DNA of 64,000 nucleotides, taken from Rhyzopertha dominica (Eukaryota; Arthropoda; Insecta; Coleoptera; Bostrichidae). The position numbers and the translations under genes are program-made. The notes under the pieces are model-generated. The model ran no database searches. It saw nothing but the letters and a program-made list of their open reading frames with translations, and was not told the origin of the DNA. Location: positions 29,197,786 through 29,261,785 of the forward strand of contig QCXZ01000041.1 in NCBI GenBank assembly GCA_025024175.1, in the 5' to 3' direction. Positions 45,968 to 57,075 of this stretch are shown here, in pieces (position 1 is the stretch's first letter; every line of letters begins with the position of its first letter).

Positions 45968-48464
45968 TAAAAGGCGTGAATTCATATAATAAACCAGTAC
46001 CGATGTATAAGCAAAAATAAATCGAAGACTTTCCGTGTAAAACATTGCCTTCATAAGTTCAAAACGTTTGTGGTACATTTAGCAGTTAAAACCATTTATT
46101 TCGGCAATATTAACATTTTTGAATAATCCAAAATATATGCAAAGCAAAAGCATGTGTCCTTGGATACCTTGTATAAAGTACGACCATAAAATTAAATAGT
46201 AAAAAATAATAATCGTGCAAGGTATGTACATACGCCAGTATTTATCAGGCTTTTCTGCTGACGGGCATGCAATGACCCTTTATATGCACAAGTAACATGG
46301 GAGGAACGCTTCACTAAAGAGCGGCGATAAATATACAGCGACATGAGTATCAAAGGCTACATTACTTCGGCACTTGCAACATTAACGCTGTGCAAATAGG
46401 GGGAAAAACGCACCAATAAATGGCATAGAATGAGCTAAATAAAGTGTTTGTATGGGAAAATATTGCTATTGTCTGAGCAAAGGCATCCCCTTTTTAACGC
46501 GAAGTTCGGAAATAATAACATTTCATATATGAAGTGTTAATGGGGCATTGCAGCATTGTAAACCTTCTCGTTCCGGGATGTGAAGCATTAGCTGTATTAA
46601 CCTTTTTACATTGTCCGTTTCTGGATGCTACAAACTTACATATTTGCATCCAAAAGTAATTTTGGTTAAAATAAAAGACAGATGGATCTTTTCTCTCTAT
46701 GCAGAATACTGGCCTTAACACGTTCAAAGGTTAGTTTAGGGGTTAGGTAAGAGTGGTCGCGTGTTATATGTAAAGGGTTATTAAAAAAGATGGACGCAAT
46801 TGAATTAATTTGTATTTAACTTGTCATGAACAATCTACAAACTAATGAAACAAAAACAAGTTTCAAAGTTTTTTAGCAAAGGATAAAAATTTTCTATGCG
46901 TCCTCCACCCTTCTTGCTGCATGAGAAACATGGAAGCGATAGCCAAATTTTACTCACATGCATGTCTGGTTGGTGGTTCAATGCCGAATTGGAGAGGAAA
47001 TTTACGCTGTACTTCAGTTGGAGACTCCCTTCTTGCAAATTTAAGAACGCAGAAAACCTTATGGTGCTTATCAGCCTGGTACCCTCAACTGATGCGACTA
47101 TTCTAGCGGCCTTTTGCGCAGCTATTACCGCCTAGGTGGTGATAAACACAAGTTTGGAACTTCCATTTTCCTTTGGTTTGTGTATTATTCATATTCAGTG
47201 CGTATTCCGCGAAACACAAAGGAATTAAGTTGGGTACATCCTTTAATCCTGTATTTTCGAAGCTGTGTGGGCTTGCAGTTGCAATGCAAGTAAATGGTAT
47301 CCCAGTTTATTTCAAAATGAGCTACTGCTTAGTGTAATTTTGGTAGGAAGAGTCAAAGTTTGCATACAATATGAAAAAGATCTCTTCATCTAATACTCCT
47401 TACAGATTTTGTACTCGGTATCCGGCCTCCTTGCATGAAACCCACGACTCATACCTACATCGTTGTTATTCTGGTTTAAGCGGCATGACGTTTGCATTCG
47501 GACATTCACGGGATACGTAATCAAATCACGGAGTGCAGAAGCATGCGATATCCGGGATTAGGAACACTGTGTAGCTGGTTTTCGCTTTACGAGAACGGAC
47601 GCATTCAGCAGCGGCTTTCAACCGTTGTAACTAAAGGATAACGTCGTGTTGACCCAATACCGCTGCGTCCAAATGGACACGTTTCAAGAATCCCAACAAA
47701 AATAAACTCTGGTTTTGGTGTAGAATCGCCCGTTCCACGACAAGTGTTTGCGCTCTTTTTCACAAGGCACGTGTTGGAAAGAAATTTGCTTTGAAATTTT
47801 AAATGCACTGCCCGCGTACAGCACTGAGTGTGCAGGTAACATAAAAGCTGTTGAGATCAATGTATTTGCGTTGTTTGTAAATGATGCGGCGGTGAAAGGG
47901 GAGGAATAAGCGACACAAAGCATACTATTGCACTTTAGTTTGCAATAAATGTTAGCTCTAGTACAAAGCGTAATTAAATTTATGTGAATCAACTAGGATT
48001 ATTTATTAAAATTCATGAGTTAACAGACCAATTTTAAAAGGGAATTTGGAAAATATACATAGAGAAGGTAATACGCAACCTCATTCTAAAAGAAATAATG
48101 TAAATTTTTACTTGATGTTTTGCATGGTTTTGAAAATACACTTTTTGGAAACATTGTAAAATTGTATTGGCTGGCCCTTAAAAGACGCCTTTATAGAAAA
48201 TGCATGTGATTGGATTAGTAGCATAATAGGGGTAGTCAAAAGGTGTGTTTGTGTCCAAACTGAAGCATACAGGAGAAATCATTTCTTCTTAGCTTGCGGT
48301 TAATTAAACAAAACCCGTGACGTGAGTGTAGTAGAAGTTATAGATCACTATGTTTAGTGAATCGTTGTAAACTCAGTGTTTGAACATCAGTTATGATGTA
48401 CAGCCGTTTTATGGGATTAGCCCTTACTTGATTGTTTACCTTACGGGGCTTTTATTGTAGATCT
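45968..48464. other. No recognised gene
   Basis: Frames at 46,896-47,135 (plus), 46,835-47,038 (minus) and 47,605-47,992 (minus) have no motif that I know. No terminal repeats or arrays found. Confidence 0.4.
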
Positions 48465-49305
48465 TTTTAAACTCTTTAAAAATAGTGTAGTGGGTGTCCA
48501 AGCTTCTTTTGCCGATTATGATATTGTGTAAATAAACTTAATTTTTGTAAATATGTTTTTACCGTACCCCGTATAATAAATATTGCTTCATAGTTGGATG
48601 CTAACCTTTGTTTTCTTCAATTTATTTCATTACAACGTATGTGTAATTTTTACTCCTTCTTAATGAAAAACAAGAAAACCTCATCGCCGCCATATTCTGT
48701 TAATAGGGCTGTTCACCATTTTTAAGTGTTAGTTTAACTGCTTATTACGGTACAAATTAAGCCCACATACCCATCGCTGCACACAAAACCCCAAAATTTA
48801 AAGTAACTTAAATAAATCAAGTACAAAGTTTGTTCTAAAGTGAGAGAGGCTAGAAAACGATACCCTGCCATGGGGCTAGTACGTGATGTAGAAAATCGAA
48901 ATAGCCTCGTCGCAGGGTACAGTTTTCTAGCCTTTTTCTCTTCAGAACGAACTTTGTACCTGATTTATTCAAAAGTTAATCTAAATTTTGGAGTTTTGTG
49001 TGCAGCGGTGGGTATGTGGGCATATTTTGTACCGTAATAAGCTGTTTAGCTAACACTTGTAAAATTGTAAACAGCCATATAACCAGATTATGGTGGCGAC
49101 GAGTTTTTCTTGTTTTTCATTAAGGAGTAAAAATTTCGCAAACGTTGTAACGACACAAATTGAAAAAGACAAAAGTCTGCAGAAATATTAATTATACGGG
49201 GTAAGGTAAAATAATATTTACAAAAACTAGCTTTATTTGCAAAATATCATAATCTGCAAAAATTTATTTGGAGATTCATTATGCTATTTTTAAACAGTTG
49301 TACCT
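48465..49305. repeat. 840-bp palindrome with ~415-bp arms
   Basis: The two halves are reverse complements over almost their full length. Pairs include TTTAAAAATAG (left edge) with its complement near 49,288, GATTATGATATT, TACCCCGTATAAT, ACTCCTT...AATGAAAAACAAGAA, GCTTATTACGGTACAAA, CCCACATACCCA and CTAGAAAAC...TACCCTG. The centre is a ~15-25 bp spacer near 48,885-48,910. Arms differ by scattered substitutions and small indels, so this is not an assembly fold-back of one read. No coding capacity recognised and no target duplication identified. Confidence 0.9.
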
Positions 49306-49354
49306 AAAAAAATAATTAAAATACGAGCCTGGGAAGTTTTAGGTGTCAGACCCT

Positions 49355-49575
49355 GTATATTCCGTATATATGTGAGTTTATCTCACGAAGCTTTATATTC
49401 TACATGTATGTGACTACCTCACGAGGCTTTATATTCTGTATGTATGTAAGTTTACTTCACAGGGTTTTATATTCCAGATGTATGCGAGTTTACCTCACAG
49501 GGCTTTATATTCTACATGTGTGTGTTTACCTTAAAGGGCTTTATAACTATATTTCTCACAGGACTTTTTGTTTCT
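49355..49575. repeat. Minisatellite 1, ~50-bp units
   Basis: Head-to-tail units of the form GGCTTTATATTCTACATGTA, TGTGAGTTTACCTCAC, starting near 49,355 and repeated four to five times with changes. Confidence 0.85.
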
Positions 49576-49844
49576 GAGTGAGTGGTATATCGAACTATTT
49601 AAGCATTGGTTAATTTACAAGTAGAGTCTGTCTCACGGGCCCCTATATATTTATATTACCATGTGAATGTATGGTGTAAGGAGCAAGTGGCTTTGTGTGT
49701 AATTACCAAGTAAGCCACTAGTTGCTAACGGTCGCTTTGTATTTACTTTGCTGGTTCTTGAATTTGATGTGTTGACTTCATACGACTGAGAGCTCAGGCT
49801 CTTAATTGGATTTGAGTTCCTTAGTAAGGCTTGATGCATTACTA

Positions 49845-50520
49845 TCGCTTTGCGCTGGATAGGCCCCAGTACACCTTAGGATGCGTTATATCCGGCAGTG
49901 GTTGTTATTTGCGCTGGATGTGGGTTCCAGTGCGCTTTAGGATGCCTTATGTATGCATATAAGCTCCTTAGGAAACGTTGTTGTTGGCGTTGGATGTGGG
50001 CTTTAGTGCGCCTTAGGATGCGTTATATTCGGTATTCATTACAAGGCGTTGTTGTTTGCGCTGGTAACAGGCTCCAGTGTGCCTTAGGATGCGTTATATC
50101 CGATAATGGATATAAGCTCATTACAAGGTGGTGTTGTTTGCGCTGGTAATTGGCCCCAGTAAGCCTTAGGATGCGTTATATCCGGTAATGGGTATAAGCT
50201 CCTTAGGAGGCATGATTGTTTGTGCTGGATGGGCTCCTCTGCGCCTTAGGAGGCGTTATACATATCACTGGATAGGTTGCTAAGGAGGCGTTGTGTCCTT
50301 TACTGGATGAGGTTCAGTAGGCCCAACGAGGCATTATCAAGCAAAGTTTTATGTTTACTCCCTGAGCTTAGAGCTCTTCCACTGGCTGGAAATGCAGCCT
50401 CCCATATGAGACATTATCAATGGGTGATGGAAGAGAATTGTTGGTCTGGCCTTATGAGGTATTATCATCGTTTGAAAGAGATTGTTAGTCTGGCCTTATG
50501 AGGCCTTATTAGCGTGCGAA
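49845..50520. repeat. Minisatellite 2, variable 60-80-bp units
   Basis: Units built from TTTGCGCTGGAT, CCAGTGCGCCTTAGGATGCG, TTATATCCGGTAATGG, TATAAGCTCCTTA and GGCGTTGTTG recur at least seven times. CTTAGGATG-type anchors are at about 49,875, 49,937, 50,012, 50,083, 50,165 and 50,245. From ~50,400 a second, related unit (GATTGTTAGTCTGGCCTTAT, GAGG-ATTATCATCG) takes over. GC is higher than in the flanks. Short frames here (49,898-50,149, 50,277-50,501) follow the repeats and are not genes. Confidence 0.9.
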
Positions 50521-50834
50521 AAGGATTATTAGACAAAACTAATCTGAAAGTAAGTCAGGTCAGAAGAATATAAAGCTCATGCTTGTCTTTTCCCTATCTA
50601 TTCCAGAAAGCAAAAGTGTGCTAGAGCGATCGAGAATTACAGTCTGCTAGCTTGAGGGTCCTGACGCCACGGGTGGTAGTCAACCACATTTGATAAATAT
50701 TTTCAATAGAGAGTAATGACTTTAGCTGCTTCTAGTTCATTAACCTATTACCTACTTAAGTTGACCTGTGGAAATGTATATAATAACGCCTTGGCATAAA
50801 AAAGTAGTGCATATGATATTCAGAGCTCAGTGAG

Positions 50835-50943
50835 TTCTTTGCCGTGTTGTCTACACTAGACCTAAGCTTCACTGATGAGCTGTAATGACAGCGAAATAGT
50901 ACTATCTGCAGTTGGTTGAGATGTAGACAGCACAGCATAGACA
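50835..50943 (+). ncRNA. Type I hammerhead ribozyme (copy 1)
   Basis: All conserved elements are present in order: CTGATGA (50,872-50,878), stem II GCTGT-AATG-ACAGC (50,879-50,892), GAAA (50,893-50,896), stem III AUA/UAU with a 4-nt loop, and cleavage site U50,905-C50,906. Stem I has an inner part (CTTCA with TGCAG, one mismatch here, perfect in copy 2), an internal loop, then TGTCTACA with TGTAGACA, extended by TTGCCGTGT against the CAGCACAGCA-side with a few mismatches. The open ends are in stem I, so it is type I. Cleavage is predicted after C50,906. Hammerheads cleave their own RNA to release unit-length transcripts, and in animals occur in PLEs and small retrozymes. No second ribozyme lies within the next few hundred bases. 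Confidence 0.85.
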
Positions 50944-52985
50944 TGCATTTTTATGTCTATTGTTTATACTTTGATGTTTACCTTTTTTATAGTTAAATAG
51001 AATATATGTTACGTGTTCTACTGAAGGTAACTGAGGTAGTGACTAGCGACTACTTCTCCTATAACAGAAAGTTACACAAGGGTGACAGTTTTAGTAATGT
51101 GTCCAATTATAGTCATTTTCCGTGAATGGATCTTACTATACGTTTGTTAGCACAACGTGGTACTTAACTCCAGAATGTCGTAGGTGCCAGCGGCCTAATT
51201 TATGGTTCGTGATGCAGCTCGAGCAACGCTATGACCTCAAAGAGTTCACGGAAGAATCGAGAACTGAATGGGAACATTCGGTCTTCAGCAATCAATCAAG
51301 CATAATCAGTTAATACTATTCCTTCTGCATTTGTCGTCATCATTAATATTTTGTATTAAACGTTCTTTTATTATTTCTGTAACACTCTATACCTGCAAAT
51401 AGTAACTACGAATACTAATGTATGATACACGAATACTGACTATGATAAGTACTTAAACTACGATGATGAAATCAGAACACAGTTCCAGTTCTACACAAAT
51501 ATTCTACTCGTCTATACGAATACATTTCAATTAGTATACTATCTTAATTCACACTTCACACAGAAAATAAAAAATATGTTGCCACTATTAGGTGTACGAT
51601 TGCCTGTTATCTTCCTTTCTCATTAGTTGTGATGTTCTATATCAGTATAATATACCTACAATAAATAGAATTATTTAGTAAGCTCTCAACACAATAATGA
51701 AACAAAAGAAGATAATGTAGTGAGAGTACAAACGCGCTATAAAATACTTTGCCTGAAGGAATCTGTTTTCTGTTCCGGATTGTTTGACTTTGGGGACAGT
51801 TCGTTTGGTGTTTATAGTTTATAGACAACTTCGGCTTGAGCCGCCGGGAGTGGTAGATACAATGTTCTACAAAGTAAGGTAGTTAGCTTCGTAGAATTAT
51901 CTGACATGTGCGAAATAAACTGTGTGCGGTCGCGCATATATCACAACAAGTCAGAGCGTTTAGATTAAGTTTTCCGATTTAGACCGGGGAGCTTTCAAAT
52001 CGACCTGATTGATTCAGTTACGTGCCACGCGTTCTACATGTTTAAACAGGCGAATTTTTTTCACCGTGGTTTATATTCCGACCGGATCGCTTTCGAAATC
52101 TACGTAAACGTACACAGGAATACTTTTACAAGCGCATTGCGTCAGTGAGTGTTGGAAAAACGATTTCCGCAATTTTTCTATTGTAGAGCACGTTTGGATC
52201 CATACGCTGTTTATTTTTGTTAATGTTTATCTAAAAGCGTATCTAATACATCCGTTTTCTCGAATTCCATAGGTGGCATGCGTATAAGTTTATGCAAATT
52301 GCTTCCTTAAAAGTATTGTTCACACGTGTTTTGATCTGTTTCAATTTCCAGTGAGCCAATAGCTTTAGAAGAAATATTAATATCACATGAAGAGGAAGGG
52401 ATTTTTTGTGTTGTTGAAGTTGGACTTAGGGTTAGGAGTGATTGTAAACAACACGAACACGATGCTTTGTCCTTATTGCGAAATAAATGTCCAAATTACA
52501 TTAAAGGGAAGGCATGAATACAACCATATAATTGTTAAAAACGATTGCCGCCCTACATAGAGTAAAACTTCTAACCTCTTTCACTGTGCAACAACTGTTT
52601 TGGAATGCATTCCTGTCACTGAAAACATCAAATGATGTTACGGCATAGAAAAGTTATGGTAAATTTTCGGTGTCATGCTGGTTCGTACGTAGCACACCTA
52701 ATTTGCCAATATAGTTTTTGTAAGGATACATTGAATAATAAGGATTAGAAGCGCACTTTCTAATTTACATTTTAGACTAATAAGACTCTTCTGACATTCG
52801 AAATTTTGACAGTCAGTCACTCTTTAGAAGTTGAGAGAAGTTACAGGTATTTGCATGTGTAATTGAAACATCTGACTGATAATTTTTGGTCAGGGTTTAA
52901 AAAAAGTATTAATTATATATTATGGACGCCGAAAACATTAACCCCCGTATACGACTATTTTGCATCAGTTTTGCCTCTCCTAATT
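50944..52985. other. No recognised gene; GC-elevated stretch ~51,835-52,320
   Basis: Frames at 51,122-51,313 and 51,637-51,828 carry no motif. The stretch after 51,835 is unique, slightly GC-richer DNA without a long frame; role unknown. Confidence 0.4.
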
Positions 52986-52989
52986 ATGG

Positions 52990-54470
52990 TTTGTTTGTAT
53001 TGTTGATTCGTAAATTTTTGAAGAGTCCAAACCATCTCAGCTAATTTTGTTGATGCTTGTGCCAGTTTAATGCCTAGGTGTTATAGAATTGCTTGGTTCC
53101 CTAATCTCTCCATTCTTATTGCACCTTAGGCAATTCCCAGGATATCACTGATGCCAGCAGTCTGCTTTCGAGTTCATTATTCAGTACCTGATTTATTTCC
53201 CATAGTAGTTTGGCATTCTTGTCACCTAGACTGTCATTCTGTTTTGTAATTTCTAGTAATTGTGTAGATTTCCTACTCCTATATCCTTAGAATCTTTCAG
53301 ATGCTTGTTTTATCCGCATTCTTTTACAATATTTTATATGGTTCCACTATAGTTTGCATGTTTGCATCTTTTAGTCTTTTGATTCTTCTTATTGTGCACT
53401 ACATTATTAAGAAACCGCTGAAGCTTTTCTACTTTCCGCTACTTTGTATTTTATAATTTCTATTATGAACGTCTTTTAGCGCTTTTCTTTATTTCACGAA
53501 TTTCTTATTTTTTTATCTTGTAATATAACTCTTTGTATCTTTATATGATTGCTATACCGATCATCTGCTCGGTCCGCGTGTGTAAAACTATTTCAGCCTT
53601 TACTTAATCATTTATAAACTTCTTATCTTCTCTATTTTCATTAGGTCTGCATGGAATAATTGTTTTCATCCTCCATTTTATACTAAACTTTCCCTAATAC
53701 CCGTTTTGCCTCCTTGGTTAGTTCCTTCACTGTTATTATCATCTGTTCCTATACCTGTATGCTATGTAGTTCTCCCGAAATACATAATCTGTTTTATTAG
53801 CTGGGTGCTGGTTCTATCCCTCACATTTGTTTGTAGCATATTGAACTAAAATTCTAGTTTCTCGTCTTTGTCTATTAAAATTGTACTACAAACCCCTTTT
53901 GTTAGTTTTCTTCCCTATTTCTTATACTGAATCCCTTTCCAGTCCTTTCTCTATATTTGTACTTTATGTTTAGCTGATTTGTGCACTTTAATTGCTTCCC
54001 CTTAGGCTGTCTCTTTCTCTTTAGAACCTCCTTACTGGTGAGATGTATTTCTGACTATCATGTTCTTCTATATGTAGTAGTCAGTCAGCATATGGCTATT
54101 ATAATTCTTAGTTTCTCCACCATACTTACAAAATACTTTTTTCTCTCGTACTTGTATTTATGTCTCCGATGATTAGTATGCTTCCATTAATAATTTTTGT
54201 TATCTCTCAGAGCTTGATCTCTGCTGTTTGGTATCCATTTGATCCACACCCGATAACTATTGTCAGTTGACCACCATTAAATTATTCCCCACATCTAATT
54301 TGTATAAACTAATATAGTACGACTGATTTAACTTCGTCAAATTCATTCGTTTATTCTTTACCGAATGGTAGGACAAAGCTTATTGACGTGAAAGCCATTT
54401 TTTGGACGTTACTATATTCAAATTTTCAGACAGAATTTTGGTGCTCACTGCGCAGGGCCGAAGTGGTATC
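52990..54470 (-). pseudogene. LINE relic with AP-type endonuclease
   Basis: Minus strand, much decayed. Clear block: QLTIVIGCGSNGYQTAEIKL, one stop, EITKIINGSILIIGDINTS (~54,265-54,145). This matches the family's L-IIGVYAP------FYE-L--I----IIIGDFNA, the core of the APE endonuclease of non-LTR retrotransposons. Downstream, in shifting frames, lysine- and arginine-rich text follows (such as KALKDVHNRNYKIQ and MEDENNYS), like the linker before the RT in RTE/Jockey-like elements. I could not find the RT catalytic box (F/Y-x-D-D), so the copy is deleted or scrambled there. Confidence 0.65.
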
Positions 54471-54479
54471 CGGTTAGTA

Positions 54480-55780
54480 CTTAAATAAGTGTTGTTTCTA
54501 TTCTATCTTTTTCATGCAGCTCATTTTATTTTAGGCCAGAAATTTAAAAGTTTTAAGGCTTTAATGTGAGTTATATAAATTTGTTTAGCATTTATAAAGT
54601 ATGAGACAATTAATGACGTGTACAAGCAAAAATAAGAACAAAAATAGCTTAATTTTGTTCTTACGTTGTGTTGGCTACGAGTAGGTAGCCTTGTTCTTGC
54701 TCTTGCTTACAAATTTTCCGGTTTTGTGCCTTATTACATTGAATGAATGTATATGAATTCCGTTTTGTCGCATTCGTTTTCTTCTGCTTTGTTCTTATCA
54801 ACTTTTATTGTATTCTGGGAAATGCCCATTATGCCTTCGTTCGTTCTGTAACATAACTTTACACTCTCCTCCTATATAATGCGAATCAGCTCGTTCATTT
54901 GAAACCAAGGGATTGTGAACATGATTTCATTAGGTAGATCAGAAATAATAATACTCATATTTGTGTCCCATATTTTATGATTTTGCTATAATAACAGGTG
55001 TAAAGTACGAACATTAAAGACTTCACAGAATTGCCTGTCTCATTACAATTTGCATACGCGAAAAAAATGAAATTGCTAGACACATCGAGATGTTCGTACA
55101 TTAGACGACTTGGTAACGATCGCTACCTTTAATTAACAGCAAGCAAGACTGCAAGTAGTATGGCCGCCCACAGGCCTTGCCTTAGTCTTGCAAAAGTAGA
55201 CCCGCAATACCTTGCAATATTTGCAAGACTGCAAGACCAGGATAGCTTGCCGTTTTTTTGTCCCCAAACGGAAAGGTAAATACCACGGTAGTAGATAGAG
55301 AGGTATACGGACGACCGTATAGTAACTGTAAGCAACTGCGGCCCAGATTCGTAGTCAGTGTGGGAGAGAGAGGTCTAGTAAGAGATGCAATATAGTAGTA
55401 AAAGCGCTCGCCAGTGACAAGCATAACCATACATTCGGTGTGGTATTTGTGTGAAGTTTTTTGAAATAACTAAAATGTGAGAGTATGGTGTGGTGCCGAA
55501 CTGTAACAGTAATTCTTCCAATAGAGCTATATATGCAAAAAACAATTAATCGTCGAAATGCTCCACATGTAGGGATCATCTTTATCAAACAAATGTTTCT
55601 GATACAGCTGGTCGTTCATCTAGACTTACTATTTTAAAATCCAGAAGACGGCTAAGTCTTCCAAATTAGATCATTTCACAGTTTAAAAAAATAATATTTT
55701 AACCAAACATATTCACAGTGTTGTTTTTGACAATGTAGTGGATGAATTGTTTTCAAACACATATAATATTTAAAATGCAT
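54480..55780. other. No intact gene; candidate hAT end at 55,136-55,255 with a BED-finger-like relic
   Basis: Between 55,136 and 55,255 the motif GCAAG or CTTGC occurs about nine times in 120 bp, often as CTTGCA/TGCAAGACTGCAAG, the subterminal style of several hAT elements. Shortly after, at 55,475-55,600 on the plus strand, VVPNCNSNSSNRAI and ICKKQL are loosely like a BED zinc finger that begins hAT transposases, but with stops. No paired terminus or target duplication was found. Confidence 0.3.
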
Positions 55781-55889
55781 GTCTATGCTGTGCTGTCTAC
55801 ACCTCAACCAACTGCAGATAATACTATTTCGCTGTCATTACAGCTCATCAGTGCAGTTTAGGTCTAGTGTAGACAACACGGCATAGAAC
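55781..55889 (-). ncRNA. Type I hammerhead ribozyme (copy 2)
   Basis: On the minus strand: CTGATGA (55,851-55,845), stem II GCTGT-AATG-ACAGC, GAAA (55,830-55,827), stem III AUA/UAU closed by GUAU, cleavage after C at 55,817. Stem I is better preserved than in copy 1: inner ACTGCA/TGCAGT pairs perfectly (55,852-55,857 with 55,811-55,816), then an internal loop of the kind used for loop-loop contacts, then TGTCTACAC/GTGTAGACA and outward to TTCTATGCCGTG/CAGCATAGAC-type pairing. No core residue is mutated, so I expect it to be active. The homology with copy 1 covers essentially only the ribozyme plus a few flanking bases; homology with the 32.6-kb copy extends ~40 bp further on one side. Confidence 0.87.
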
Positions 55890-56234
55890 TGGTTTTGCTT
55901 ATATACCAAAGCAATGGTATATTCCATTTCCTTGCAAAGAACATGAAGCAGAAATACTTTCAAAATTTTGTTTATTATATTATAATGAGAATTAAATAGT
56001 ACTATAAGCACAATTACAGAGATACTGATAAATCAAGTGCAATAAAGAAGAGGGAATCTAACTTAAAGTTTTTTTTTAATTTTTAGATCTTGTATGTGTA
56101 TTTTAATAAACGTTGACTGCAGAAGCCCCACTTTTTTTCCAAACACTCTTATTTGATATATTTTGGAAGTTTAGTGTGAAATAAGTATTACACTCATAAT
56201 GTAAGAAATATATAGAGTAGTCATACTTCTGTAA

Positions 56235-57075
56235 TTAATTTTACTTCCACATCCAACACATGGGAAGTATTGTATTGCGACAGAAATTTTATTTTTTTAT
56301 TTGCTCAATCGCTTTAAAATGCTCGAAAACATCCAAAAACAAAATTTGAGCAAAACTTTCGTGTATGTATGACTATCTGTGCGTGAACGCGATAACTTTC
56401 GAAAGACAACATATGAACTTGAAATTTAGCATACATATAAATCTCAACTATCCAAAGCAACATGTTGTTTGTGGCGTAACTACCCTTTTTGCAAACATTT
56501 ATTTTTTGCCTTTTAGTATGTAGTAGTAGTAGTATAATTGCGAGTATTATTAGTCCCTATAAATTTTCGGTGCAGCAAACTGTTTAGAAGAAAAGAACGG
56601 TGATTTAAAAAACCGGTTNTCCCAAATATCTCAGAAAATACTTAATATATTCACATATGAAAATACCATCCGATAGGAAATAAAATTTCTCACAAAAAGT
56701 ATTTAAAAAATGTTTCCAAAATTTTTATATTTTCGAAAAATTTCAAAAAAATGAGTTTTGGACCCTGTCCGTACAATTTTTTTTAAATCTTGCTTATATA
56801 TAGAAAATTAAATTTCTGATTGAAAAGTATTCTTGCAATAATTGTTTTGTTTAGTTAATAATTTTCAAGTTATTTAGAAAAAAAAACGGTTTTATAAATT
56901 TAAGGATATTTGCTAATATCACGAGAACCGTTTGTCGTAGAAAAAAATGTCTAGAGACAAAAAATGCTCAAAACTTCATTATTGATGGTATAATATAAGA
57001 AATAAAAGCGTAAATTTCATTTTGACAACTTGATTTATAAGTATAGATTCAATTTGCAGCGGATTTTCATTATCT
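56235..57075 (-). repeat. Unclassified dispersed repeat, copy B
   Basis: Reverse-complement partner of 39,665-40,250, and longer: it keeps ~110 bp at 56,300-56,410 (TTTAAAATGCTCGAAAACAT ... GAACGCGATAACTTTCGAAA) that copy A lacks. A short (GTA)n run at 56,519-56,535 sits inside. No reading frame and no obvious terminal repeats. Confidence 0.8.

Noticed and set aside
49845..50520. CRISPR array
   Set aside because: Units vary in length and sequence throughout, with no constant repeat plus unique spacers, and the DNA is eukaryotic.
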